Assembly (NCBI GenBank): GCA_014163555.1
Contig: JACJGO010000004.1
Location: 248,001-312,000, forward strand
DNA length: 64,000 bases
Origin: Flavisolibacter longurius
Lineage (GTDB): Bacteria; Bacteroidota; Bacteroidia; Chitinophagales; Chitinophagaceae
Reading direction: 5' to 3'
The position numbers and the translations under genes were made by a program. The notes under the pieces were generated by a model, which saw nothing but the letters and a program-made list of their open reading frames with translations, had not been told where the DNA came from and did no database searches. Shown here one piece after another: positions 50,670-61,125 of this stretch (within the stretch, counting starts at the first letter, position 1; every line of letters starts with the position of its first letter).

Positions 50670-52919
50670 ATGAGCTACCTGACTATGAACAGATCTTTCA
50701 AGATGCTTGCTTTTTGCCTGCTGGTGCTTGTGGCAGCGGAAGGATGCAAGAAAAAGTTTGACGAGTATTACGAACGTCCTGCCGGACTTGAGCCTCCCAT
50801 TTACCAGCAGTTGCAGGCCCGTGGCAACTTTACCAATCTATTGGCTGCTATTGACAAAGCCGGGTATAAGGAGATTTTAGGGGCAGCGGGATACTGGACA
50901 TTTTTTGCACCCCATGATTCAGCCTTCCAGGTATATTTCAAAGAAAATAATATCACTGGGATTGATAAGCTTGACAAAGCGGCCTGCCAGAAGATTGTTA
51001 CCTACAGCCTTGTATACAATGCATTCAATAAAGATCGCATTGATGATTTTCAGAGCAACACCGGTTGGGTGCCCAACCAGGCTTTCAAGCGGCGCACGGC
51101 TGCATACACAGGTGTTTATGACGGGAAGGATACGTCCGGGAATGCCATTAAAGTCATTTCAGCCAACCGTAACGGCATCAACTTTTATATAGAAGCCGAT
51201 AACAACAACAAATACATTCCCATTCTGACAACAGCGTTCATGAGTGGCAAAGGCCTTACGGCAGGCGATTATACTTATTTCTATCCCAATACAACGTTTA
51301 CAGGCTTCAACGTAGCGGATGCGGTGGTAACAGAAAGTGATATACCTGCAGAAAATGGTGTCATCCATGTTGTGAACAAGGTTATCACAAGCCTGCCAAG
51401 TTTGGATGAATACATTGGTTCCAATCCTGCGTACAGTGAATTCAGGAAACTTTTTGATCGTTTTTTGGTGAACTATGCATTGAATGCAGCCTTGACACAA
51501 AAGTACCAACTGCTCAACCAGGGTACACACCCGGTGTATACAAAAGTGTATGCCGCAGCGCTTGCATTTTCGCCCAATAACGAAAACTTTATGAAGCTGA
51601 CCGACAACGATGGCCAGGCAAATTCGTACAGCATGTTTGCGCCTACCAACGATGTGTTGAAAGCCTACATAAATGATGTGTTGCTTGAAAATTATCCCAG
51701 CAAGCGTATTGAAGATCTTCCCATCAGCATCATATACGATTTTGTAAATGCCCACCTCTGGCAATCGGCTGTGTGGCCTTCCAAGTTTGGCAGCACATTT
51801 AATTTTCTGGGCGAAGAGGCCCGTTTTGATGCGGCATCGAATGTAGTAGACAAAAAGATATTAAGCAACGGTATTTTTTATGGCACCAATAAAGTGCAGG
51901 AGGCCAATGTATTCAGCAGTGTGTTTGGTAAGGCTTATCTCAACCCAAAGTATTCGATGATGACAAGCCTTTTGAACCAGGAACTGAAGTTTACGATCTC
52001 CAATATTCGCCGTGATTACACTTTGTTCCTCGTCAGTAACAAGGCCCTGAACGACTCGGGCTATTATGCCGACCCAACCGTAAGCAACACGCCAAACGAA
52101 CAATGGCGTTACACTCCCCCCGGAGGCGGTACAACCCTAACCGGAGGTTCGGCCCTCGTGCGGCTGTTGCGCATGTTGAATCTTCATGTGGTGGAAAGAA
52201 ACCTGACAACGCTGGCAACAAGCGGTGTGGCACAAACAAAAGGCGGAGAATTTATCAACTTTGCAAACAACCGTGTGCAAGGTGCCGGCAATGCGGATTT
52301 TGCGTCACCGGCTATTGTTGACAGCGTAAAAACTGCAAAAAACGGTACGGTCTATTATATCGACAGGCCACTTAATTATAGTAACGCAGCCATTGGAACT
52401 TACCTGCGAGTTTTAGGTACAAATTCAACGTCCCCTTTCCATTATTTCTGGCGGTATGTCAGCAGTACAGACCTGTATAATACAGCTACCAATGAATTTG
52501 TTTCTGGTCCATCCACCGGTTCGTTTTATACCTTTTTTGTTCCAGGTAAAGGAGCCATAGAAGAGGCCATCAGAGATGGATTGTTGCCGGGCACTGTTTC
52601 CGGTACGACTGTTACGCCGAAATTCACAGGACATACCCAGGCAGAAATCGAAAAAATCAAAAAATTTGTGCTGTATCACATCGTTAAAAAATCATTTGGT
52701 ACGGACGGGCAAGAGAGTGGATCAGTAGAAACATTTTTCAAAAATGGGTTGGGTGATGCCGGCAATGTGTTTGTGAGCAATACAACGGGCACAAGCATGA
52801 CAGTAACGGATATGAACAACCGTATGGCCTCCGTGGTAATGGGTACCGGTACCAGCAACCTGCTGGGCAACCGTATTATGATTCACCTGATCAACAATTA
52901 TTTAAAATATTCGGAATAA
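50670..52919 (+). CDS. Lipoprotein with three FAS1 (fasciclin) domains
   Basis: 749 residues. The lipoprotein signal ends LLVLVAAEGC (Cys26); an alternative Met lies at residue 6. Three FAS1 repeats are marked by their H1-type boxes: WTFFAPHDSAFQVYF near 76, YSMFAPTNDVLKAYI near 315 and FYTFFVPGKGAIEEAI near 620, each followed by a VVNKVI/IHLINNYL-type H2 box. FAS1 domains act in adhesion or ligand binding. A surface lipoprotein directly before SusC (25 bases) is expected to be a surface binding protein. Substrate unknown; larger than usual because it carries three FAS1 repeats. Confidence 0.92.
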   Translation: MSYLTMNRSFKMLAFCLLVLVAAEGCKKKFDEYYERPAGLEPPIYQQLQARGNFTNLLAAIDKAGYKEILGAAGYWTFFAPHDSAFQVYFKENNITGIDKLDKAACQKIVTYSLVYNAFNKDRIDDFQSNTGWVPNQAFKRRTAAYTGVYDGKDTSGNAIKVISANRNGINFYIEADNNNKYIPILTTAFMSGKGLTAGDYTYFYPNTTFTGFNVADAVVTESDIPAENGVIHVVNKVITSLPSLDEYIGSNPAYSEFRKLFDRFLVNYALNAALTQKYQLLNQGTHPVYTKVYAAALAFSPNNENFMKLTDNDGQANSYSMFAPTNDVLKAYINDVLLENYPSKRIEDLPISIIYDFVNAHLWQSAVWPSKFGSTFNFLGEEARFDAASNVVDKKILSNGIFYGTNKVQEANVFSSVFGKAYLNPKYSMMTSLLNQELKFTISNIRRDYTLFLVSNKALNDSGYYADPTVSNTPNEQWRYTPPGGGTTLTGGSALVRLLRMLNLHVVERNLTTLATSGVAQTKGGEFINFANNRVQGAGNADFASPAIVDSVKTAKNGTVYYIDRPLNYSNAAIGTYLRVLGTNSTSPFHYFWRYVSSTDLYNTATNEFVSGPSTGSFYTFFVPGKGAIEEAIRDGLLPGTVSGTTVTPKFTGHTQAEIEKIKKFVLYHIVKKSFGTDGQESGSVETFFKNGLGDAGNVFVSNTTGTSMTVTDMNNRMASVVMGTGTSNLLGNRIMIHLINNYLKYSE

Positions 52920-52943
52920 TCGATCCGCTAATCATTAAGGGTT

Positions 52944-55900
52944 ATGATGAAATCTATTCAGAAAATCGTCTGTATGCTTGCTGTTGCCGCTTTGGGTACG
53001 CTGCAGGCGGCATCGCAATCGGCACCGGCCACCTCTGCTACGGATAACCTGGTGAAAGGAAAGGTTGTGGACAAAAAAACCAGTGAGCCCATTGGCGAAG
53101 TATCCGTGGCTGAATTGGATGCTGACGACAGGGTTGTTAAAAGCACAAAGACGGATATTGAAGGCAATTTTGTACTGAAAGTAAACAGCCTGCGAAACCG
53201 TATTTCGGTATCACACATCGGCTACAAATCTGTAACCCAGTCATTGGGTGGGAAAACCACCCTCAACTTCCAGTTGGAAGAACTTAATTCCAACATGAAC
53301 GAGGTGATTGTGATTGCTGCCCGTACGGTTGACAATGGCATGATGGCGGTAAAGGAAAAAAACAACACGCTGGCAACGGCAAGAGTAAGTGCAAGAGACC
53401 TGGAAGAAATGCAGGCTGCCAGTATCGATCAGGCCTTGCAGGGCCGCCTGGCCGGTGTGGACATTACCGCCACCAGTGGTGATCCCGGTGCGGCGATGAA
53501 CATACGCATTCGCGGGGTTTCGTCTATCAGTTCTACCGGTAACCCTATGATTGTTGTAGATGGAATGCCATTTGAAACGGAGATTCCGAGTGATTTTAAT
53601 TTTGGCGCTGCCGATGAACAGGGCTATGCGCAACTCCTGAATATTTCTCCCGCCGATATCCGCGACATCACGGTGTTGAAAGATGCGGCTGCCACATCGG
53701 CCTGGGGATCCCGTGCGGCCAACGGTGTGCTGCTCATCACAACCAAACGCGGATCTGCCGGAAAGCCTGCTATCAATTATACGTTCAAAGGCTCCACTTC
53801 TGTGTTGCCCGACCCGGTACCAATGCTGAATGGCGACCAATATTCAACACTGATCCCCGAGGCCTTTATGAACCGCCTGGGTACAACCATGAACTCACAA
53901 TCGGTGCGGGAATTCAACTACGATCCGAACGATCCGTATTGGTACAACAACTACAGCAACAACACCAACTGGGTAGACGAAATATCCCGCCGCGGTAGGG
54001 TGCAGGATCACAATATCAGCATGACCGGTGGTGGTGAAAAGGCCCGCTACTATGCATCTATCGGTTATTTCGACCAGGTAGGTACTACGCTAGGTACGGC
54101 ACTCAAACGCATCAACACCCGCATCAACCTTGATTACAACATTTCGGAGAAGATCAAAATCTTCACCACCATCGCGTATACGCATACCGACCAGGCCCGC
54201 AATTACATGAGCACGAACGACGGGGCCATTCGCGGTGTGGCCTATATCAAGATGCCTAACATGAGCGTATTTGAATACGACGAGCAGGGCAATCTTACCC
54301 CCAATTATTTTTCACCGGTTTCCAATGTGCAGGGTACCTACTCACGCATCTACAACCCGGTGGCCATGGCTTCGCAGGCCAAGTATGGCATCATCGGTGA
54401 ACGGATAGTTCCCCGCTTCCAGATGAATTACGATATCATCCGCCGGGTACTCCGGGCCAGTTTTGACGTGCAGTTCGATATCAACAACACCAAGAACAAT
54501 TCCTTTCTGCCGCAGGTGGCAACTGGCCGTCCTAATACGGAAACTGTTGTTAACCGGGCCTACGATGGCGACATCGATGTGTATAATGTTACGACCAAGT
54601 CAAGCCTTGCGTATACACCATTTCTTAAGAATGAAAATCACAGCGTAAACGCTTACTTCAACTTTTTCACCTCCGATTACAAAACAATGAACCAGGAAGT
54701 AATGACGTCCAATACGGCTTCATCACTTTTGCAAACGCCGGTTGCCGGATCCAGAACACAGAACGAAGAACTTCGGCTGGTTTCGGGTTCCTCGCAAACC
54801 CGCAGCCTAGGCGCTGTGCTGGGTGGTTCGTATAGCCTCATGAAGGATCGTTACATTATCAATGCAACCCTGCGCGGCGATGCCAATTCCCGCTTTGGCC
54901 CCAACTATCGTTATGGTTTGTTTCCCTCCATTTCTTTCCGCTGGCGGTTATCGGATGAAAAGTTCCTTCGGGGCATCAAGATGCTGGATGACCTGAGTTT
55001 CCGTGCTTCGTATGGCGAAAGTGGCGAAGCGCCGCGTTATGATTATTCTTTCTTTAACCGGTATTCCACGTTTTCGTGGAGCTACCTGGGTCAAACCGGT
55101 GTTTATCCTTCCTCGATGGAGCTGAAGAACCTGCGCTGGCAGACCATAAAAGGAACCAACGTTGGTGCAAACGTTTCTCTCTGGGGTGGCCGTTTCCGGT
55201 TAGATGCCGATGTGTATCGCAACCGCACTGTAGACCTTTTCTTCAACGGCCTTCAAATCGCTTCCTACACTGGCTACAATAGTGTGAACATGAACGTGGG
55301 AACACTGGATAACCAGGGCTGGGAGATTGCTGTTTTTACACAACCTTACAAGAGCAAATCAGTGGTAGTTGATTTTAATTTCAACCTGGCTGCCAATGAA
55401 AATATTATTCGTGAGATCTCAGAATTTTATCCTTCCTCAAGGGGCGATGTGACCAAACTGGGTGAATACCTGCGCCTTCTTCAGGTAAACAATCCCTTCG
55501 GATCATTTTACGGCTATAAGTACAAAGGCGTTTATGCAGACCAGGCGTCCACCATTGCGCAAAGCGCAGAAGGCAAGCCAATCATTGGTCCCAACGGACA
55601 GGTTGTGTACATGCGCTTTAATTATCCCAACGTTGATTATGTTTTCCAGCCGGGTGATGCCATGTATGAAGACGTGAACAATGATGGCAACATTAATTAT
55701 ATGGATGTTGTGTACCTCGGCAACTCCAACCCCAAATTGGTCGGTGGCTTTGGTCCTTCCGTTACCATCAAGGGCAAGCTGAAAATCTCTACGTATTTCA
55801 ACTTCCGTTATGATTATGACATTGTGAATGGCACCAAGATGAATACAACAGCCATGTACAATTTCGATAACCAAAGCACGGCAACCCTGCGTCGTTGGCG

Positions 55901-56231
55901 CAAAGAAGGAGATGTAACCGATATGCCCCGTGCCGTGATTGGTGGAGGCTACAACTGGCTGGGTTCAGACCGGTATGTGGAAGATGCCTCTTTCCTGCGC
56001 TTCCGAACCATCACTGCCCGCTACACGTTCGACCAGAAGATGCTGGCCCGGTTGAAGATCAAAAGCCTGAGCGCCTACATTACGGCTGAAAACCTTTATA
56101 CCTGGACAAACTACACCGGCCAGGACCCGGAAGTAAGCGCTTCCGGTTCAGATCCTTTCCGCATGGCATACGATTATTCCATGACGCCGCCGTCCAAAAA
56201 TTTTGTGATTGGTCTCGCCGTAGGCTTTTAA
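52944..56231 (+). CDS. SusC/RagA family TonB-linked outer-membrane protein
   Basis: 1095 residues. After the signal peptide (to ~25) comes a CarboxypepD_reg domain (~35-120, GKVVDKKTSEPIGEVSVAELD). The plug (~145-275) has the SusC signatures IDQALQGRLAGVDITATSGDPGAAMNIRIRGVSSI and DIRDITVLKDAAATSAWGSRAANGVLLITT. A large barrel ends FVIGLAVGF with a terminal Phe. It imports oligosaccharides or peptides with its SusD partner, which begins 37 bases downstream. The FAS1 lipoprotein gene lies 25 bases upstream. Confidence 0.96.
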   Translation: MMKSIQKIVCMLAVAALGTLQAASQSAPATSATDNLVKGKVVDKKTSEPIGEVSVAELDADDRVVKSTKTDIEGNFVLKVNSLRNRISVSHIGYKSVTQSLGGKTTLNFQLEELNSNMNEVIVIAARTVDNGMMAVKEKNNTLATARVSARDLEEMQAASIDQALQGRLAGVDITATSGDPGAAMNIRIRGVSSISSTGNPMIVVDGMPFETEIPSDFNFGAADEQGYAQLLNISPADIRDITVLKDAAATSAWGSRAANGVLLITTKRGSAGKPAINYTFKGSTSVLPDPVPMLNGDQYSTLIPEAFMNRLGTTMNSQSVREFNYDPNDPYWYNNYSNNTNWVDEISRRGRVQDHNISMTGGGEKARYYASIGYFDQVGTTLGTALKRINTRINLDYNISEKIKIFTTIAYTHTDQARNYMSTNDGAIRGVAYIKMPNMSVFEYDEQGNLTPNYFSPVSNVQGTYSRIYNPVAMASQAKYGIIGERIVPRFQMNYDIIRRVLRASFDVQFDINNTKNNSFLPQVATGRPNTETVVNRAYDGDIDVYNVTTKSSLAYTPFLKNENHSVNAYFNFFTSDYKTMNQEVMTSNTASSLLQTPVAGSRTQNEELRLVSGSSQTRSLGAVLGGSYSLMKDRYIINATLRGDANSRFGPNYRYGLFPSISFRWRLSDEKFLRGIKMLDDLSFRASYGESGEAPRYDYSFFNRYSTFSWSYLGQTGVYPSSMELKNLRWQTIKGTNVGANVSLWGGRFRLDADVYRNRTVDLFFNGLQIASYTGYNSVNMNVGTLDNQGWEIAVFTQPYKSKSVVVDFNFNLAANENIIREISEFYPSSRGDVTKLGEYLRLLQVNNPFGSFYGYKYKGVYADQASTIAQSAEGKPIIGPNGQVVYMRFNYPNVDYVFQPGDAMYEDVNNDGNINYMDVVYLGNSNPKLVGGFGPSVTIKGKLKISTYFNFRYDYDIVNGTKMNTTAMYNFDNQSTATLRRWRKEGDVTDMPRAVIGGGYNWLGSDRYVEDASFLRFRTITARYTFDQKMLARLKIKSLSAYITAENLYTWTNYTGQDPEVSASGSDPFRMAYDYSMTPPSKNFVIGLAVGF

Positions 56232-56268
56232 TAAAAAACCGCTTTACCTAAATAAGAAAAGGCAAACA

Positions 56269-57765
56269 ATGAAGAAATTTTTTTCCATAACCATTTTGCT
56301 GATCCTGGGCACCACTTCCTGTAAAAAGTGGCTCGACCTGAAGCCGCAGGACGGTATTGTAGGTGATGAATTCTGGAAGACCAAAGAACAGGTGGAGGCT
56401 GGGGTAATCGGTATATATTCTTCCCTGCTGACGGAAACGTCAGGGAACTCAATAGGCCCGGTTGAATTATTTTTTCTATGGGGCGAGGCCCGTGCGGATA
56501 TGGTGGTCCCAGGGTTCAGGGCTTCTGCGGAAGAACTGGATATCGTCAACATGAACATTCAGCCTAATAACCGCTTTTCCAACTGGCGGATGCTGTATCA
56601 AACCATCAACTATTGCAATACGCTCATTCAACTGGCACCAGGCGTTTTGCAGAATGACAACACATTCACACAGGAGCAATTAACCCGTGCGGTGGCCGAA
56701 GCCAAAACCATCCGGGCCCTGATGTATTTCTACCTGGTCAGAACCTTTCGCGATGTGCCCCTGAAACTGGATGCCACGATCAGCGATGAGGACATCGAAC
56801 CCATTGCCAAATCGAATGCAAATGTGGTACTGGAACAAATTGTTACGGACCTGAAAGAAGCAGAATCAGGCCTTCCTTTGAGTTATGGCAACCAGGCAGC
56901 TGACAAAGGCCGTGTGACCCGATATGCTGCCAACGCTATTCTTGCCGATGTGTACCTGTGGATGGAGAAATATGCGGAAAGTGTAGCCGAGTGTAACAAG
57001 ATCATCAACTCCAACCGGTACGGATTGATCGGAGGTGGCCAGTCCATCTTCGACGAACTGTACCTGCAGGGCAATTCCAGTGAAAGCATTTTTGAGCTGC
57101 AATTTGATGTGCAAAAGCTCAACCCGTTTTTTGGTATGCACCATCCTACCACCCGCCGCTGGGGCGGAGCGCCACACCTGATGGACCAGGTGTTTGGTCC
57201 TGATGATCCCAATACAGTGGAAGTGGAGCAGGACCTGCGCAGCATTGGCACTTCGTTGCGGGGTTCTGATTTTACAATCTGGAAATACATCGGTGCCAAC
57301 AACACCGCCACCTCAATTCGTTCGGCCGATCAGTCGTTTGCCAACTGGATCTTTTACCGTTATGCCGATGTTTTGCTGATGAAGGCCGAAGCCATCAACC
57401 AGATGGATCAGCCGCTGGACGCTTCGCGACTGGTAAAGCAGATCCGCGAAAGAGCGCAGGCCTTTGACTTCAACAGCACCATGGACTCTACGTCAAAATC
57501 CAGCATGGAAGAATATATTTTACAGGAACGTCAGCGTGAATTTGCGTTTGAAGGTAAACGTTGGTATGATGTGTTGCGGAATGCAAAAAGAAATAACTAC
57601 GCAAACCTGCAATACCTGTTGGAAGTAACAGCAACCAGCATACCGGCCGACCGGCAGCAGGCGGCTTTCAACAAGATCAGGGATTACAACAGTCATTACC
57701 TGCCCATCTTCCTTTATGAAATGCAGACCAACAAATTGCTGGTGCAAAACCCCTTCTATAAATAA
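56269..57765 (+). CDS. SusD/RagB family outer-membrane lipoprotein
   Basis: 498 residues. The lipobox ends LLILGTTSC (Cys18). The mature start KKWLDLKPQDGIVGDEFWKTKEQVEAGVIGIYSSLL is the SusD signature. TPR-like helices follow (AEAKTIRALMYFYLVRTFRDVPL, RYAANAILADVYLWMEKY). The C-terminal half shows ILQERQREFAFEGKRWYDVLR, the usual SusD ending. It caps the SusC channel on the cell surface and binds the ligand. The FAS1 gene begins 13 bases later in the same operon. Confidence 0.96.
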   Translation: MKKFFSITILLILGTTSCKKWLDLKPQDGIVGDEFWKTKEQVEAGVIGIYSSLLTETSGNSIGPVELFFLWGEARADMVVPGFRASAEELDIVNMNIQPNNRFSNWRMLYQTINYCNTLIQLAPGVLQNDNTFTQEQLTRAVAEAKTIRALMYFYLVRTFRDVPLKLDATISDEDIEPIAKSNANVVLEQIVTDLKEAESGLPLSYGNQAADKGRVTRYAANAILADVYLWMEKYAESVAECNKIINSNRYGLIGGGQSIFDELYLQGNSSESIFELQFDVQKLNPFFGMHHPTTRRWGGAPHLMDQVFGPDDPNTVEVEQDLRSIGTSLRGSDFTIWKYIGANNTATSIRSADQSFANWIFYRYADVLLMKAEAINQMDQPLDASRLVKQIRERAQAFDFNSTMDSTSKSSMEEYILQERQREFAFEGKRWYDVLRNAKRNNYANLQYLLEVTATSIPADRQQAAFNKIRDYNSHYLPIFLYEMQTNKLLVQNPFYK

Positions 57766-57778
57766 TTAATCAATTGCT

Positions 57779-59479
57779 ATGAACCGGAACGTTTTGTTTT
57801 CCCTTGTTCTGCCTACGATTGTTGCTGCAGGCCTGCTGTTGCAAGCCTGTAAAAAAGTTGAGATCAACCCGTACACAACGGAAGATGTCAACATTGTGGG
57901 GTATTTGGCAAAGCACCCCGATTCGTTTTCCCTGTTTAAACAAATTCTTGAACGCACCGGGAATGCGGCCTTTTTGAATGCCTATGGTGCCTATACAGTT
58001 TTTGCACCAACCAATCACGGGGTGAAAACCTGGCTGACAAAAAATAACGCGTCTTCCGTAGAGAGTGTGAGCATGGATAAGCTACAGGACCTTGTAAAAT
58101 TTCATCTTCTGGTTGACACCATTACCACTGGTGTTTTCAAAGACGGCAAACTGCCGGTGGCCACCATGCTGGGACAATACCTGGTAACAGGCGTAGGCAC
58201 CAAGGATGGCGCTTCCAGCTATCTAATCAACCGGCAGGCCTTTGTTTCGCAATCCAATGTGATTGTTGGCAACGGCATTATTCATGTTATCGATAATGTG
58301 CTGGAACCTTCCACACTTACCATCGCCAAACAACTGGAAGCAAAACCGGAGTATTCCATTTTTGTTGAGGCCATGAAAGCCACCGGCTTTTATGATCGGT
58401 TAAATACTGTTGACCCGGATACCACCAAGCGTTGGATGAGTGTAATTGCAGAAAGCAACCGTGCACTTGCCGACAGTGGCATTTCTTCTTTTGCTGCTTT
58501 GAAAACAAAATATTCGCAAACAGGCAACCCGGCTTCTCCCAGCGACAGCCTTTACATGTATATGGCTTATCACATCATGACGGGTATTAAGTTCCTGGGT
58601 GATATCATCACCTCTCCGGCACACGTTACACTGCAACCACAAGAGGTGGTTAGCGTCCAATACAAAAACCAGGAAGTGGTAATCAACGAAGCGGAGTTTA
58701 ATGGTGTGTTTGAACCGGGTGTTCTGTTGAACCGTACAGGCAGTGACAATGCCGCTACCAATGGCGTTTGGCACGATGCCCAGGCACATTACACGCTGAA
58801 ATACCGTAAACCCACGGCTGTGTTCTGGGATGTTGCCACCTTCCCGGAAATTTTGAAAATGCCGACGCATTACAAAAAGCAAAACTTTACCTGGACACGC
58901 CAGTCTGAATCCGACCAGCCCTTGCAGGACATTGTATGGGGATGGGGACCACTGGCAGGTACCAATACATTGACTTATTACTACAACAGTTCTTCCAGCA
59001 ACAGCATCACCGGACGTGGCGCCAATAATTACGATGCCATCCAAATGCCGATGGGCTTACCCAACCGCCCGATATGGTGGGAGCTGACGACACCACCGAT
59101 CGTCAAAGGCAAATACAAAGTTTGGATCTGTTATGTACAGCGTAAGCAGTCGTCCAGCTCCAACCAGCTTTGCCAAGTTTCTATCAACGGCGATGTGATG
59201 GCCAACACCATGAATTTTACGCTGACCCGTCCTTCGGGTACTGATGCCGAACTGGAAGCCATTGGCTGGAAGCGTTACACCGAAGGGACCAATTCGGTAT
59301 TGGCCGGAAAGTTAGTCGGCGTCTACGATTTTAAAACCACGCAGCGTCATACCATTCGCTTTACCCCATTGGCCGGTACACAGAATGACAATTATTTGGA
59401 CATGATCCATTTCATCCCCATCGATGAGCACCAATACCTGCCGCGGTTTACCGGCACGGGTGAAAAGATCTACGAATAA
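57779..59479 (+). CDS. FAS1 domain lipoprotein with C-terminal ligand-binding-like region
   Basis: 566 residues. The signal ends GLLLQAC (Cys24). A first FAS1 domain lies at ~45-185 (AYTVFAPTNHGVKTWL; IIHVIDNVLEP). A second, less clear FAS1-like region lies at ~190-340. The last ~230 residues are not FAS1: a beta-rich segment with PIWWELTTPPIVKGKYKVWICYVQRK and DNYLDMIHFIPIDE resembles carbohydrate-binding beta-sandwiches of surface glycan-binding proteins (inference). Same operon as SusC/SusD; the next FAS1 gene follows after 40 bases. Confidence 0.9.
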   Translation: MNRNVLFSLVLPTIVAAGLLLQACKKVEINPYTTEDVNIVGYLAKHPDSFSLFKQILERTGNAAFLNAYGAYTVFAPTNHGVKTWLTKNNASSVESVSMDKLQDLVKFHLLVDTITTGVFKDGKLPVATMLGQYLVTGVGTKDGASSYLINRQAFVSQSNVIVGNGIIHVIDNVLEPSTLTIAKQLEAKPEYSIFVEAMKATGFYDRLNTVDPDTTKRWMSVIAESNRALADSGISSFAALKTKYSQTGNPASPSDSLYMYMAYHIMTGIKFLGDIITSPAHVTLQPQEVVSVQYKNQEVVINEAEFNGVFEPGVLLNRTGSDNAATNGVWHDAQAHYTLKYRKPTAVFWDVATFPEILKMPTHYKKQNFTWTRQSESDQPLQDIVWGWGPLAGTNTLTYYYNSSSSNSITGRGANNYDAIQMPMGLPNRPIWWELTTPPIVKGKYKVWICYVQRKQSSSSNQLCQVSINGDVMANTMNFTLTRPSGTDAELEAIGWKRYTEGTNSVLAGKLVGVYDFKTTQRHTIRFTPLAGTQNDNYLDMIHFIPIDEHQYLPRFTGTGEKIYE

Positions 59480-59519
59480 TTCAAAATAGTTAAACGAAAG
59501 AATTTTAAATACTGCAAGA

Positions 59520-60983
59520 ATGCGAAGTATAGGAAAGAAATTTTTCATGGGTCTGTCACTGACCGGTCTTCTCTTTGCCGGTTGTAAAAAGTGGGACGAT
59601 CACAATGCTGTTACCGATGCGGCCCTGGCGAAAACACTGGCCCAGCAAATCAGCGAAACGGCAAACCTGAGTACATTTTCAGGCCTGCTGGCAAAGTCGG
59701 GTTATGATAAAGTACTGGCTTCGTCCAAAACCTTTACCGTTTATGCACCTACTAACGCTGCCTTGCAAAATCTGGATCCGGCTCTTGTCAATGATCCGGC
59801 CAGGCTGCGGGCTTTTGTTGAAAACCATATTGCCACGCAACGTTATTTTACGACAGACACCGACACGACTCGCCGCATACCGATGCTGAGTGGTAAATAC
59901 CAGAGTATCCTGAATAAAACGATCAGTGATGCTGCCATTGTGCAAGCAGACACCTATGTTGCAAACGGCGTACTGCAGACGGTTGACAAAGCCCTGCCGG
60001 TTCTGAGCAGTACTTGGGAAACACTGGCCGCCAGCACGGAGATCCCTGCGGCACAGAAAGCTTACATGCTCTCGCTTTTCCGCAATGTTTTTGATGCAAC
60101 CAATGCGGTGCAGATAGGCGTAGACCCCGCCACCGGTGCACCCGTGTACCAGACAGGCACAGATTCCATTCAGACCAATCTTTTCTGGCGGAACGTGTAT
60201 GACCTCCGCAACGAAAAAGAGGAATATACTTTGTTTGTACTGACCGACGCCGCCTGGAATAGCGAACTGGATAAGTACAGACCCTTCACACAAACAATTA
60301 CCGGCAATGCAGACAGCACGACCGCATTAGCCAGTTGGGCTGTAGCAAAAGATCTGGCCATTCGCGGCATGCACAAGAGCGCCGGTGCTACCGATACCCT
60401 ACTGTCTCGGTACAATGTAAAAGTGCCTCTGGAAAATGCTTCCATTGTCAAAACCATCAAAACCAGCAATGGCGTTATTTATGTGATGAACAAAGTGGAT
60501 GTGCAGCCGCGCCATAAGATCCAGCCCATCATCATCCAGGCAGAAAACTACCGCACCACCAGCATTGATCGTCGGGGCAACACGTTTTTCCGCGACCGCT
60601 TTAATCCGCTTACCGGCACCAACTTCCGCGACGTGAATGTATTCAACCACGGTACGGCCCTGTTCAATATGAACTACCGAGTATCCAATGTTTTTGGCGG
60701 CGTAAAATACAAAGCCTACTGGGTAGCGTTGAATGATTTCCAAACGACTGCTTTTTCGCAAAAGCTGGCCGTTGGCACACCTACAGCCAATACGTTTACC
60801 CTGCAGAATGCAAACGGATACACGGTTGTCAATCCCAACGAATACGCAGAAGTATTGTTGGGTGAAACCACTTTGCCAACATATCATTCCGTACTGGATG
60901 TCTTCCTGACGGCTGCCAACAGCACAGCGGCGGCATCAAACCCAATCGTGTGTGATTACATCCGACTTGAACCCATGTTCTAA
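59520..60983 (+). CDS. FAS1 domain lipoprotein with C-terminal beta-sandwich-like region
   Basis: 487 residues; lipobox LLFAGC (Cys22). FAS1 boxes are FTVYAPTNAALQNL (near 68) and YTLFVLTDAAWNSEL (near 237), with VLQTVDKALPV and VIYVMNKVDVQP as their H2 partners. From about residue 335 a beta-rich C-terminal region (IIIQAENYRTTSIDRRGN ... VCDYIRLEPMF) resembles, in plan, the C-terminal part of the preceding 566-residue protein, ending in a similar short strand. Probably a surface ligand-binding lipoprotein accompanying SusC/SusD. A second SusC gene starts 142 bases downstream. Confidence 0.9.
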   Translation: MRSIGKKFFMGLSLTGLLFAGCKKWDDHNAVTDAALAKTLAQQISETANLSTFSGLLAKSGYDKVLASSKTFTVYAPTNAALQNLDPALVNDPARLRAFVENHIATQRYFTTDTDTTRRIPMLSGKYQSILNKTISDAAIVQADTYVANGVLQTVDKALPVLSSTWETLAASTEIPAAQKAYMLSLFRNVFDATNAVQIGVDPATGAPVYQTGTDSIQTNLFWRNVYDLRNEKEEYTLFVLTDAAWNSELDKYRPFTQTITGNADSTTALASWAVAKDLAIRGMHKSAGATDTLLSRYNVKVPLENASIVKTIKTSNGVIYVMNKVDVQPRHKIQPIIIQAENYRTTSIDRRGNTFFRDRFNPLTGTNFRDVNVFNHGTALFNMNYRVSNVFGGVKYKAYWVALNDFQTTAFSQKLAVGTPTANTFTLQNANGYTVVNPNEYAEVLLGETTLPTYHSVLDVFLTAANSTAAASNPIVCDYIRLEPMF

Positions 60984-61125
60984 ACCAACCGGTTTGGCAA
61001 ATCTTGTTTATACAATGCAAAGACTACGAAAATATAAGCCCCTGTCAACGCAACACACCAACACTTGCAGAACACTGCATGGTTGTGTAGGGCTGCATGC
61101 CGGGTCATTATCTAAACTTTTTCCG

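Noticed and set aside
59520-60983. Large antisense frames (for example 59679-60293 and 60399-60887 on the minus strand)
   Set aside because: They lie wholly within the FAS1 lipoprotein gene and show no domain or signal of their own.
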